NCBI RefSeq assembly: GCF_032854445.1
Contig: NC_088306.1
Coordinates: forward strand, 26,757,764-26,821,763
Reading direction: 5' to 3'
Length of the DNA stretch: 64,000 bases
Origin: Liolophura sinensis
Lineage: Eukaryota; Mollusca; Polyplacophora; Chitonida; Chitonidae
Part shown: piece after piece, positions 11,133-22,446 of the stretch
Position numbering within the stretch: position 1 is the first letter of the stretch
Layout: each line of letters begins with the position of its first letter
The notes under the pieces: generated by a model
What the model saw: the letters and a program-made list of their open reading frames with translations, nothing else
Databases searched by the model: none
What the model was told of the DNA's origin: nothing
Program-made: the position numbers and the translations under genes

Positions 11133-11880
11133 AGATTTACACGTTTTGTAGACGAATTGGCTGCTCAATTTACAATTTATTTCCCTGTTGTACACTTCTA
11201 CAAACGATGGCATCTGATTGCAGTCTCGTCTGTAGCGGCCCCAAAACAGACACCCATGAGACAAGGTGTTTGTCCGTGGCCAGTCAGAGCTGAATAAATC
11301 GAGACCTTATTGCTTCAGGTTACTTTTATCTGATCAATACCGAGGGTCTTAAGGTAGAGCCTGCAATAGGCTGTGACCTGAATATAAGCTTGATAAATTG
11401 CTGCCAAGTCGATATTGGCGCTGTCTGGTACTTATAGCGGACATTGAAGGCCAGGACAGAACAATTGCGTCTTTTGTTTCAGGTTCAAAATACGGCAAAT
11501 GACATCTTGGGATCTTCGGAGAAAACCACACGGAAATGTGATGGACTGGAAGGGATTGTCATGGTATTTCCTGAGTAGCATGATGCAATATCTCATATTA
11601 CAGCTGCCATATCAGTCATTTCCTTGGAGGAGAGAACGCTTATGATCAAAGGCTGGTTTATCTGGAGACGTAGGCAATTGGGGCCATCATTTGGAAATGG
11701 TTTTGAGCATATTCCGTTCAAGACTATTTAATTCGCGGTGAAGGCAATTATGTCAAAGAAAGATGGAACTAACCAGTATGCTGCAGACGATATGTAAACA
11801 ACTCCTGGCAGCAGTGTTCATTTCACTGTGAAAATGTGTCATTGTCGAGATTTCAAGCAGACCGAAGACTTCACAGACTA
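11133..11880 (+). repeat. Z repeat copy C
   Basis: It shares with copy A the upstream GATTTACACGTTTTGTAGAC and TGTTTGTCCGTGGCCAG, then CCTTATTGCTTCAGGTTACT, GCAATAGGCTGTGACCTGAA, AAGCTTGATAAATTGCTGCC, GGTACTTATAGCGGACATTG, GGGATCTTCGGAG and GTCATTTCCTTGGAGGAGA. Downstream, GAAAATGTGTCATTGT matches copy B at about 9044. It is among the least diverged Z copies. An antisense frame over it is not conserved in the other copies. Confidence 0.75.
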
Positions 11881-12734
11881 TGTTCAACAGCCACATTTGC
11901 CTTCAGTTTTAATACACGTTACAAACAATACAGACCTGTAACCCTACTAAGAAGCAATGGGTTTGCTTGGGGTGTACAACGTTGGAGGCTGAACGCAGTT
12001 TGAAGAAACTTTTCTGGCATCTTTCGACACTACTTCGTATAAGTGTGAAAGTTTTTATAAATGACTTGGGATTTTCTTATTGGATTACGTATTACCTGCA
12101 TTAAACGTTTTGTCGGAGCGTTATAGAATAGAAATAATGTTCCTGCGATTGCTGTCTACCTGCAGTGCTATAGTCAGTAAAGTGGCCGAGGTTAAAAAGT
12201 AGTCTGATAAATTATGTCAGGCTATAAATGACAGAGAAATAAATTGAAAAGTTTCGGACAGCATGCCAACTTTATCAGGCCAAATATCAACGCGAGCCTG
12301 AATTGGCAGGAGTGGCTTTAAATCTAGATGTGAAAAAGTCATATAAATTTCTTTTTGTTTCGTTTAAAATCATATAAAGACGAGTCATTAGATGCCTTTG
12401 TGTATAAATATATAGATATCGGGTGGGAATAACAAATGGTCCATACTTTGATGCTGCATTACTCCATTATCCTTTGTTCAAACCCTTTCAAACTTTAGAC
12501 ATTCAAATGCCATGATTTTGTCAATATGCTGACTAATTTTCAAAGCTTGAGTTTTCTGTACACAGGGTTAAAATGAAAACATAGCCTCAAAAACGCACGT
12601 TCCGGTGACCCACATTGCATCACCTGTCAGGTGTCATGAGTGGAAATCTTAAAGGTTGAAACTGAAATTGTATCTGTATACTCCAGACATCACATTACAT
12701 TGCCATAGGCCAAGCAGTCGTTTTTTCTTGCTCT

Positions 12735-12852
12735 AACGCCTCAGGGCAGAAACAAATGCCCATTTTAATCTTTGGTAGAGTATTATCCGACTTGGGTTTG
12801 ATCCTGGTTCTCCCGACATCTAAGTGGGCGTATTAGCCATTAGGCCATCGAA
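12735..12852 (-). mobile_element. SINE3 (tRNA-headed) 5' fragment
   Basis: Read on the minus strand it starts CCGCTTCGATGGCCTAATGG (A box) and has a B-box-like GATCAAACCC. It matches the head of the plus-strand copy at 63228 (CCGCTTCGGTGGCCTAATGG). It is truncated after about 120 bp. It abuts Z copy D, whose start follows within about 25 bp. Confidence 0.65.
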
Positions 12853-12877
12853 GCGGTCAGCCAGTACAGGCACAATG

Positions 12878-13300
12878 GCCAACACCTTGTTGCTTTAGAT
12901 TACTCTTATCGGATCACCACCGAGAGCGTTTACATCTATCACTAGAAGAAATCAATACGGCCTAATATCTTTAAGGTACATTTTAAAAACCGTATTCACG
13001 CTTGACGAATTGTTGTTGAGGTTAATCTTGAGGCGGTCTGGTACTTGTGCCGGCGATGGAAATTCCAGACAGTAGATTTGGGTTTTCCTTATTTGACAAT
13101 CAAACTGTGCCATTCAGAGATCTGGTGACAAGACCACAACGAAATCGTGAACAGCTAGAAAGGAGTTTGCTAGAAAGTCAAATTTGTAGACGTAATATTT
13201 CATGAAATTAGGGGGTATCTCGGTGTAACATGTTATGGATCACTTCACATTTCATACCAGTCATTTCCTATAATATGAGAAAAGGGTGATGAATAGAGAC
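12878..13300 (+). repeat. Z repeat copy D
   Basis: Shared phrases are ACACCTTGTTGCTTTAGATT, GATCACCACCGAGAGCG, CACGCTTGACGAATTGTTG, GGCGGTCTGGTACTTGTGCC, AGACAGTAGATTTGGGTTTT, GAACAGCTAGAAAGGAGTTT and GTCATTTCC. Order and orientation match copies A-F. Confidence 0.7.
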
Positions 13301-13869
13301 TTGCTAAGAAATATCATTAAAGACCCTGTCAGGGTTTGCCAAACCACAAAAAAGAAATGGAAAGAGCGATCATTTATGATCAGACGTATTGATTCCCATT
13401 CGAAGTAGTCTTGCCGTTTGGTTTGGTTTTCTCTATCAACGGTGGCAGTTTCTCCCCGGGAACGTTTCGATTTTTGGTGAATGAGATACACTTAATAAAG
13501 ATGGTTAGGATAACGTCCAAATGGCATAGGCTAAATGAATAGGTGATACATATTTTTGTTTTATTGTGTGACAAGTTCACCTCTCCTCAACTCGATTTCA
13601 TGAAAGCGAGATATTGCGACTGAGTTTGAAAGGCTGTACTATAAGGAAAACATCCGTGAATGTGGCATGCCCAGGAAAACAACCGATATGATGTTGCTCG
13701 TGAACTCACTCAGGTGTAACGTACAGGCTATCGGAACGCCATATTGGTTGAAGAGAGACGATACTTAACAATTACAAGCGTTCTGGGTGGTTTATTACCA
13801 CGAAGGCCTGAGGAATAATCGACCTTACAGATGTACACATATGGACTCCGTAGGTATCTCAAATCACAT

Positions 13870-14384
13870 TTCCTATTTGCCTAGTGTACTTTCTTGGAAA
13901 GGACAACGATAACATTCCCGACCCCATATCGCAAACTTCACTCTTGTGGCCCGGATATAGACACTCAGTCAAACGGTGCTCAATAAATTGAAACCTTACT
14001 ATTGTTTTAATTAAATGTCGTTTGACCACTACCGAGAGATTTTTCTCCGCAGGAATCAAATCAACTTGAAGGCTTAAGATACATTCTTCGATACCACTGA
14101 ATGCACGCTTGACCCATTCTGGCTCAGTTCAATCTTGACACGGCCTGGCACTTTTACCCGAGAATACGGGTCGAGGCAGTAGATTTGTGCTTTTCCGGTT
14201 CACAGTACAAATAAGGGTTATTCGGGAATCTTGACATAAGTCCACGTGGAAATTTTGAATAGCTTAAAAGGAACACATTTGAAAGGTAAATATGTTATTA
14301 GATTAGGAGGTACGGCGACGTGGTATGCCATATTTTATAGCTCATTTCACATGTCAGAGCAGTAATTTCTGCTTGGACCGAACT
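13870..14384 (+). repeat. Z repeat copy E
   Basis: It contains AAACCTTACTATTGTTTTAA, CCACTACCGAGAG, GCACGCTTGACCCATTCTGG, GACACGGCCTGGCAC, GAGGCAGTAGATTTGTGCTT and GGGAATCTTGACA. It ends in CACATGTCAGAGCAGTAATT, where a SINE1 fragment follows directly. Confidence 0.65.
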
Positions 14385-14545
14385 CTTAGAAACCCATGAC
14401 CATCCCCAGATTGATCCAAGACCTTCCCACGTGCGACCGGTGAGGAAGTCAGCATTAGTTGGACTTGAACCCACAGCGTTCGCATTGGTGAATGTCATCT
14501 GGGGATTGTGCCGCGTTGACAAACTGACCACTAGGCCTTTGGACA
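14385..14545 (-). mobile_element. SINE1 fragment, 5' portion, degraded
   Basis: The minus-strand SINE1 body is visible as GAAACCCATGACCATCCCCA, GACCTTCCCACGTGCGACCG, GGACTTGAACCCACAGCG and CGCATTGGTGA, followed by a damaged tRNA-like head. The 3' tail is absent. Confidence 0.75.
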
Positions 14546-15304
14546 TGCTTTCTAGGGGGTAAACTGAGATTTTTATGCCAGCTGAAACCACCGAGGGAAA
14601 GGAATTACAAGGGGAATAATATATCGATAACAACTCGATGAAGGCCGTTTTGTCGTGTTTTCTGGGCCAGTTTTTTTACGGTTTCATAAAATATACACTG
14701 AATAAATCAAAGTTATTTTATGAAGAAGAGAGCAAGTTATGGACAGACTCAGTGACATTACTTAAAGGAGAAGAAAACACGCAAATCTGTGTAAAAACAT
14801 TAAAAAAAAAAACAGATATGGTTTTTAACATTTGTTTTTTTTCCATTGTTTCTTTGAAGGAGAAACGGGTATTTGAAAACATTTTCTATGGATAGTGTTT
14901 TGAACCAGTTCTTGGTATGTATTGTCTTTGTATAATAATGTTCTGAAGGAGGATGTGATTGGTGTCTTACTAATAAATTGATTTCAATGTGAGTTTGTTG
15001 TTTGTACATTGTTACATGCATTTAATCTGATTATGATGATATTTACCAATGCATTAAAACTGTAAATGTGATCAAAATGCAAGCTGAAAACATTTGTTTT
15101 CTGAGAAGACCCAAATCTGGTGGAAAAATATTTATTAAACATTTAGTAGTTTGGCAAACTGGGTGTACCACAATTCATACCCTTATTTCCACGGTGTACT
15201 TTCTCACATAAACTGTAGCAATACGAAGTGGGTGATGGTCCCGAAATTCGACCTAACTGTGTTGATAGAGAGAAGACTTACACCGCGGAACAGTACATTA
15301 CCGT
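14546..15304. other. Unassigned stretch with an 85-codon frame
   Basis: A frame from an ATG at 14638 to 14895 has a mildly hydrophobic start but low-complexity, Lys-rich content and no family I recognise. I do not call it a gene. No repeats were identified in the remainder. Confidence 0.3.
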
Positions 15305-15930
15305 CATCAATCTGGCCGATACCTTATTGCTTCGGATCACTCTTATCGGATTACTACAGAGAGTGTTTATCTCTAAAGGAGTCAGTGTGGAATGATGTTG
15401 AAAGGCAGAATGCAAGCTTGACACTACTGGCATGGTTAATCTGAACGCGGTCTGTTGCTTGTATATGAGATTAAATGTCCAGACAGTAGGATTGGCTTTC
15501 TTCTGGTTCACAAGACGACCAATGCCACTCGTGGATTGTGAGTCCATACGGAAATTGTGAACAGCTGGAAAGTAATTGTTAAATACGGATACGGCATATA
15601 TCATTGGGGATTTGGATCTGTAACAACGCACTTTTGAGCTCACTACCCATGCCATAACGGTCATTTACTAGGATATAATTAAAGACGAACAGCATAAAAA
15701 GTAACACCAGAGCAGCGGTGACAGTCTTGAAAATGGCCACACGTTAGCGGTGAAATACGACCTCTTGTCGATTTACTCCAGTCGGGGTTTTATTCTAACT
15801 ATTCGTGTAAATGTATAAATAGATATAATGACACGCCCCCGACTAATAAAAATGCATGCAATGATGTTAATTTCAATATATTAGACGTCGCTGGTCCAGA
15901 ATTACTCAAAATGCTGCAATGTCATCACAT
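15305..15930 (+). repeat. Z repeat copy F (parts 1, 2 and 3)
   Basis: Part 1 has GATACCTTATTGCTTCGGAT, GATTACTACAGAGAGTG, GAATGCAAGCTTGACACTAC and CAGACAGTAGGATTGGCTTT. Part 2 has AACACCAGAGCAGCGGTGAC, GGTGAAATACGACCTCTTGT and GGGGTTTTATTCTAACTATT. Part 3 has GATGTTAATTTCAATATATT. This copy shows the full order most clearly. A 128-codon antisense frame at 15278-15664 is not conserved in the sister copies. Confidence 0.75.
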
Positions 15931-16009
15931 TTAACATACACTCATATTTACACAAATGGACGAAAAAAGTACCCGCGATAATTACAGGCTAGTTTGTCCG
16001 TGAAATATT

Positions 16010-16237
16010 GTGATTTTAGGCAAATTTCTTGCATGTTTATTTCTGATTTTTATAAATCAAGTTGTTCATTGTGGCAGTAATTGTGACCATGAAGAAATAT
16101 ATACCACTGGCAGTTTACTTCACTGGCAGTCTTGGAAATACTTTCCCCAGGTTAAAATGTTTCAGAAATGTACTTGCAAACAACATAAAGAATATACAAC
16201 ACTGAAACAGATTCGCGTTTCGCGAAGATGCTCGTAG
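16010..16237 (+). other. Weak candidate exon for a small secreted Cys-containing peptide
   Basis: A 75-codon open frame lies just downstream of TGTGATTTTAG, which could be a splice acceptor. Its translation starts with a hydrophobic run (KFLACLFLIFINQVVHC) like a signal peptide. Five further Cys follow, if the last hydrophobic-run Cys is counted as mature (CGSNC ... KCTCK ... RRCS). There is no in-frame ATG at the 5' end. I recognise no family, and chance is a serious alternative in AT-rich DNA. Confidence 0.15.
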
Positions 16238-17211
16238 GCATAATGATAGAAAATAAATTGTACACATTATTTGACGTTATTCTTTATTAACGACCTAATG
16301 ACTGACTGGAGTCTAATCGTGTTGGTTTGTTTTCTGTGCCGGTTTTAGTATCTTGTCTTGTTCCATGTAATCCCACGACCAACTTGTAATTAATACTAAA
16401 AATTAATACAGCTTATCAATAATTTAAAGATAGGTTAGATTTTGCCGCTCAATCTGCTTTGGTCCCTTCATAACAATAAGAGATTTTGCACATTCCAGAT
16501 TTCGTTATCGTACAGCAATGTGGGCGTGTATATCTGTATGTCACATGCGAATAAATTGGTAACTTGCCAACGGTTTGTGGTTTACCGCAGACACCCATTA
16601 AAGAGAATCTATGCATCGAAACAGACATTTGTATATTAGTCGTCAACCAAAGATGGACTTTCCGCGTCAATAATCGCAAGGTCAATTACCAGAACGTCAT
16701 TGTATGAGTGAAAAATTCTTGAGTCACTTATACGTTACGTTAAATAACAGTAAAAAGAATAACATTAAATAACTTTATTACTTATCTTTACCTTTATACT
16801 AGGGGAAATAAAAATCATAATGTCCTATAGAATAATTTCATGGTTACAACGAACACCACCTGATTTTATACAAGCCACATATCCATTTTATGAGGATTCC
16901 ATTTCAGATTTCAATGTCAGAAAACAACCCTTGTGTTGTTATTTTTTTTTTCAGAAAGCTGAGAAATATCAAACATTTTCGGATGGATTGCTTTTTCTTA
17001 TTATGGGTTTATGTTACTATTAGACCATTAAGCTACAAATATAAATATATACATTACTTTGACTCCAGTGGTTCCCCAATGGACTGGTTTCTTTCCGAGA
17101 TGTGCAACATTGACCCCTGAGTGCGATCTTGAGTGCCTTGGACATACAGCAATGAAAACAAATGCGGCTAAGCATATAACCTTAGCCTGTCAGTGTAGAA
17201 TGATATATCAT
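16238..17211. other. Unassigned AT-rich stretch
   Basis: I see no gene and no repeat in this stretch. Confidence 0.4.
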
Positions 17212-17420
17212 GCCAACATCTTATTGCTTTAGACTGCAACCGACGCTGCATTTCTAGACAGGATTGGATGAGATCTGGTAGGCTACATGTAGCTCAAGAT
17301 ACACGCTCCCATACGCCGTGAATATGCAAATTAAATTGACAATTTGCTGACAAGCTAGATCTGGACGTCGTCTCTTGCTGTCATCGGAGATCAAGGGTTC
17401 AGACTATGGATGTTGTACTT
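17212..17420 (+). repeat. Z repeat copy G, partial
   Basis: It is strongly diverged but keeps CATCTTATTGCTTTAGACTG, a degenerate GACAATTTGCTGACAAGC, GATCTGGACGTCGTCTCTTG and ATCGGAGATCAAGG in the Z order. The later parts are not recognisable. Confidence 0.5.
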
Positions 17421-17774
17421 CTCAAGTCTACAATATTGTCAGTTCAAATCAGTGAACTGGAGTCAACAGCCCAAGGAAATTGGGGGGTGGGGGGTACTCC
17501 AAAAGCTTTCCAACCTTTAACAAACTGATCCAAAACTCTATACTCTTTCCTTCTTCCCTGCAGATCATGCCATTCTACTTTGCGTGTTTGAGCATAAAAT
17601 CCTTACATACAGACATAAGTATTGTAGCGTCACAACAACTGCGTTTTCTACAGCCATTCGGACATTTTGTGTAGCCCACACGGTGCGAACAGCTTGAACG
17701 AAATTCTCAAAGCTACAAAAAAGGTGTCATTGGCCAAGAGGGTATTGCTAGGGAATATCTTAACTCAGATAAGA

Positions 17775-17838
17775 TAACAGTAATTTCCAGTAAAGATAAA
17801 ACTGCATAACAGTAATGTCCAGTAAAGATAAAACTGCA
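17775..17838 (+). repeat. 32-bp tandem duplication
   Basis: Two adjacent units start TAACAGTAATKTCCAGTAAA and differ at one base. An isolated G-rich tract (GGGGGGTGGGGGG) lies at about 17480-17493. Confidence 0.9.
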
Positions 17839-18924
17839 ATGAAGACAGCTGTGTCCATCACACCGATTTCAGGACACTTGATTTTGTGTAATTGGTGGCT
17901 TATTCTTTATGCCAGAATAATTCGCATATTTGTAGCTTTACCCGTATTACACATGTACTTACTGTAACGCTCGTATTTGTCATTCATGCCAGTTCATTAC
18001 ACAGCCTTTGATAGATATTAAGATACAAAATATTCATGGAAATGGTTAATTCAAATGCACTTTTTACTAAAAAGTGCATTTGCACTATTGCGAATTAGTG
18101 CCTGTGTTGTCGATGAACGGAACAGCGCTACAGTTACAAAGGTAATTCACTGGAGTGACATGATCAAGTATCACATCGTTCAAACTGATAAAATCGAGTG
18201 TTATGCCAGTCTCCATCGTGAATGGCTCCGCTAACGAAGAGCTAAAACATTTTTTTGCAGTAAACCACCCTGCAGTTGCACTCCCAAAATAGAGCAGACG
18301 AGAGGATTGCTTTTTCACTGCAATTGCGTGGGGAAAACAAGGTTATTGACCTCGGGTCCTCCTTTCACTAAACTTAAGGACAAAGTTTTTGTTGTTGACC
18401 AGGGGATTTATCAATTTATAAATCATACGGTAAACGCTAGAATACGAAAAGTTACAAATAACGGCAACCTGTTGATTTAACTTGAGGAGATTTTCCTGAT
18501 GAAAACACGACAGGCGTTATAAATTAGAGCCAAGATATATGTATGAATCAATATAAAGATTGCAAAAGACCGCAATTTTTTGCTGCAGCGAAATAAGGTA
18601 CAAAGGTTTCATTACAAACTGGTGGATCATTTCTGTTTCTTCTTCCTCTTGCGCTTCTGTTTCATCAATGTCTTAGTTTCCTGGCAGAAAAGAAAAACAT
18701 TTGCCTTATTTGTTTTGTTTGTTCGATCCATTGGTATGTTGCAAAATTAAGAACAGATGCTCTTTCAGAGGATTTTTCGCTGCTACATTCTAAGCATCCA
18801 CATGAACGATTGGAAATACTATTTCTGCTTAATTCATGCTTTTGGTAGGCATGTAAATTTATTGTATTGACATGAACAGTAAGAAGAAACACGAACATAG
18901 TGCGGGGAATTGTTCCGTGGTCGG
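17839..18924. other. Unassigned stretch containing a perfect hairpin
   Basis: No gene was recognised. It includes the 14-bp-stem hairpin at 18052-18082. Minus-strand frames at 18085-18318 and 18665-18931 show no motif I know. Confidence 0.35.
18052..18082. other. Perfect 14-bp inverted repeat with 3-nt loop
   Basis: The arm CAAATGCACTTTTT is followed by ACT and then its exact reverse complement. It is too short for a typical animal pre-miRNA and has no linked gene. It may be chance or a relic of a foldback element. Confidence 0.85.
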
Positions 18925-19180
18925 ATTTCACCGGTAATACGTGTACATGTGAAAATTTGTAAACTCTCTAAGTCGTCAGTGCTCTGGTGTTACTCGCTAT
19001 GAAAATATAGCCACAGTAAAGAAAAGAACAATCAGATATGCATTAACAATATAATATGATAACGGACTTACAGCAGACAGAGTAAATCCAGAGCAGCCAC
19101 GACAGTGTGATAATTGTCAAATGGTTACACGTAAATTGCGGTCTCTTTTGAGTTTACCTCAGTTAGGGTTTTATTTGAAC
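18925..19180. repeat. Inverted pair of Z part-2 fragments
   Basis: About 18925-19010 reads, on the minus strand, as Z part 2 (AACACCAGAGCACTGACGAC, CCGGTGAAATCCGACC). About 19075-19180 reads as part 2 on the plus strand (AATCCAGAGCAGCCACGACA, TCAGTTAGGGTTTTATTTGA). The two arms are about 65 bp apart and head to head. Confidence 0.65.
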
Positions 19181-20039
19181 TGTTTTTTACAAACTACACA
19201 ATATAAATCAACGCTGACTATAAAATGCTCACGGCTACTTCCTGCTCCCCAGACTAGCTATATTTCAGTGAGGAGGTGTTGTAATGACTACAGACAAGCT
19301 CAGTAGAGACGCTGAATTCAGGCCTGTATTGGACAACTTCGCAGGAGATATAAGGGACGCTTAAGGGAAGATGAGATCTCATATAGTGGGTCCCCAGAGT
19401 ATAATAATCACGGAAATGCCACCGAATAAAGTCTTTCCTAAGAAATGCAGGAGACAACCCCTTATATTCAAACACAAAAAGCAGTATGAAAACGTTCACG
19501 ACTTCTTTTAATATAATTAAGAGGTACGGCTGAGAACATTAGATTAGTGCCGTTGTCTTCGTTTAGCGTTGATGACAGTCCTAGTTGATTTATATGCCTT
19601 TTTCATGGGCTTGGGTCTACGCACAGGGCACTGTCTCTTACAGGAATAGGCAACCGACTTTGTTCCACATCGTTGCTATTTACAAGCAGGTTATTTTTAG
19701 AATTGTATGTTGTCGTTGATGGGAAAAGACAATCGTCTGTTATGTTGTTTTAGAAATGGGTCTTGCGATTATCGATTTGGAAGACACCTTGTGGTTCGAC
19801 TGGATGCTTAGATTTTTTTTCTGAAACAACGGATACCACAAACAATCTCATCAATCAAGATCATTTTGCTGACTTTGTGACACGAAGATGGTTTTTCCCA
19901 GAAGAAAAAGTCGAATGAAAAAAAATGACAGATAATACACTCATGTTTTGTTTATACAATACACTGCTAAAGATTCAACTTAAGGGTTTTGCCGCTGAGT
20001 AATTGAAACTATAACATTTTTTTTCTGTTTGTCGAAGGT
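19181..20039. other. Unassigned stretch
   Basis: I see no gene or named repeat. A minus-strand frame at 19254-19499 has no recognisable content. Confidence 0.4.
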
Positions 20040-20150
20040 GACCGTTTTCAGATTATCACATGTATCACTGGGGAAATTCGGAAATTGTCAATTTACCTCA
20101 TTCGAGGTTTTATTGCTACTTTTTGCGTATATGCTTAAACGTAGTAGCAA
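20040..20150 (+). repeat. Z repeat part-2 fragment
   Basis: The phrases ATTGTCAATTTACCTCATTC, GAGGTTTTATTGCTAC and GCGTATATGCTTAAACGTAG match part 2 of copies B and F. It is the last clear Z piece of the left-hand cluster. Confidence 0.6.
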
Positions 20151-21708
20151 CGTGCTGTACCTCGAGGGTTAACGCAAAGGACCGTGAGTAGACAGTTGGG
20201 TATCAGTTGCAGTCTTATTTTTGCGAAAAGTAATCCGTCAGTTCTGAACAAAATCTTGAGAACATTAGCTTATTAGCTATTTCATATGATGAGTGTGTCC
20301 ATATATTACTTTTGATAACCTATTAATTTCTCACGTTTGCGATCGCTTGTCCCTTGGGGATTGCATAGATGATCTTTCCTTTACAGTTTGATAAATGCTT
20401 AATTTTAACTATTGCCTTTCCATTTTAGATATAAATAAGATGTTATATTTTCCCATTGTTTTCAAGATCAAAGAAGAAAAAAGTATTTATTTAGGCTTTG
20501 TTTCTTTTACATGCATGTTCCACAATCGTTTAAAGTTTCCTCGTCAAGATAACAGCAGTGATCCCGAAATACAGACTGTGATGTTAAGGGTATATGAGTT
20601 TTGGAAACAAACCAAAGGAATCTCACTGATATTTATCATCCAAATGTAACCAACATTTAACATCCAAATAGAGGCAGGCGACAATTTAGACCAAGCTTGA
20701 TATCATTTGTCTTTGTCAAGAAAGAGATTTGAGTCTGTTGTGTGACAGACTCGTGCGCAATCTAAATTATCCGTGTAATACAACATTCCGTAGTTGTAAC
20801 ACATTACTTATTACAGCGGAGTTGCTGTTAGAGGTTTGTGCTGTATTTGTAAAACGAATATTTCATCAAGGTTTGTGCAAATAATTGTATACTGATATAT
20901 TAAAGCGGATCTGAATGTTGCCCATGGGATTTTCATGGAATCATTTTAAGGCAATTCTCTCGATTGCTTTAACTATAACTATAGGTGGAGCGATATGAGC
21001 GGTAAATACTTCTCGTTTCTCGTTCAATATCAGCCTCCGGCAATTTGAGATGAAAGGGAAAGGAAAGTCCTCTCACCATTTCTTTCATACCAAAATATGC
21101 TATTTGCGCGAAGTTGTTTACAAATGCAAAGAGAACATTATTTAACAGCGAACAGATGGCACGAACCAGCGAAAACCCGAGTTGGGAATACCGGGGTAGG
21201 ATGGAACAATTTTTACTCATTGACTTCAATACAAGATAGATTTTGGTAGAGACCCTATCTGACACGCACATGTCGTTCTTAGTTACTCACCGCTATCACA
21301 GTAATTTATGCTGCCTCTCTTGCTGCAATGTTTAGTATGTGTAAAGAAATGAAAATGTGTGGCCGTGCGCTTCAACCTGACCCATGCACGGGTAAAGTTG
21401 AAAAAACCAATAGGGGCAGGTTGGGCAACATATATAAGTAAGCTATACATTAAGAAATCAAACAAACTAGTAATAAGGTAGGACATATAGCAACGAAACC
21501 TGTAATTATAAGACGTGCACAAGGCTACTATTGTGTAAGTGGGGAAACATCCACAGTCCACTTATAAAAAATAATTGAGACCCCATTACATGTAACTTTA
21601 CTCTTTTGCCGGGTGGAGGGGGGAGGCAAACCTTAAACATCCTTTAGATCAATACTATGAAAAAGTAAAATGTCAATGGAAACGGTCGTTTTTGAAAATC
21701 ACAGAAAA
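20151..21708. other. Unassigned stretch
   Basis: I recognise no gene, element or tandem repeat. Short open frames on both strands lack motifs. Confidence 0.4.
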
Positions 21709-22095
21709 CTTGGAATTAGTTTCGAATGTTGGGTTGCATACGCAAACATCTAAGACTCAATTTTAAATGAATTTTCAAGAAACAGAGAAAAATGTAACAC
21801 GAGGGATCGTTTTTCTTAGTCATAATTAGAACTTGTACTTGGAATTAGTTTCGAATGTTGGGTTGCATACGCAAACATCTAAGACTTAATTTTAAATGAA
21901 TTTTCAAGAAACAGAGAAAAATGTAACACGAGGGATCGTTTTTCTTAGTCATAATTAGAACTTGTACTTGGAATTAGTTTCGAATGTTGGGTTGCATACG
22001 CAAACATCTAAGACTTAATTTTAAATGAATTTTCAAGAAACGGAGAAAAATGTAACACGAGGGATCGTTTTTCTTGGTCATAATTAGAACTTGCA
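21709..22095 (+). repeat. 129-bp tandem repeat, three units
   Basis: The units start at 21709, 21838 and 21967 with CTTGGAATTAGTTTCGAATG. They are almost identical: one C/T change in unit 1, and changes at ACAGAG/ACGGAG, TTAGTC/TTGGTC and TTGTA/TTGCA in unit 3. The exact 129-bp spacing and near identity indicate a recent duplication. It has no coding content and lies a few hundred bases past the 3' end of the pogo-like pseudogene. Confidence 0.95.
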
Positions 22096-22446
22096 CTTCA
22101 TTGTGGATTATAAGCAGAAAGGTCGCAAGCAAAGCTGATTTTTGAAGAACACCGTTTTGTTCCACCTATACTACACTGCTCTGGTAACTTCATGATCGCA
22201 TCACGCTCATGTGTGTCGATCTCATCGCGTTCTGGAAATGCTAATGAAATGATATCATGTCGTTGCTGTTCGGCACTCCTCAAGAATTTGGTAGTTACCT
22301 GGAATATGTCCACAACATGTTAAATTTGTCCAGTATAGTAGGTCTTTTGACTATTTACCAGCGTATTCTACTCGTATGAAGTAGGTATGTGTAGATACTG
22401 TTTGATACGTGTCATTCAGGTAGTCGCATTCCTCTTCTGAACTCTA
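22096..22446. other. Stretch between the 129-bp repeat and the pogo-like pseudogene
   Basis: A minus-strand frame at 22098-22313 (71 codons) has mixed polar content and could be a decayed piece of the element or chance. It has no recognised motif. Confidence 0.3.

Noticed and set aside
14638-14895. 85-codon ATG-started frame with hydrophobic start
   Set aside because: It is Lys- and Phe-rich low complexity with no Cys pattern, domain or context. It is less convincing than the two secreted-peptide candidates.
15278-15664. 128-codon minus-strand frame
   Set aside because: It lies antisense to Z copy F; the corresponding frame is broken or shifted in copies A-E, so no coding selection is visible.
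17478-17495. G-quadruplex-like tract GGGGGGTGGGGGG
   Set aside because: It has only two G runs, not the four needed for an intramolecular quadruplex, and no gene is nearby.
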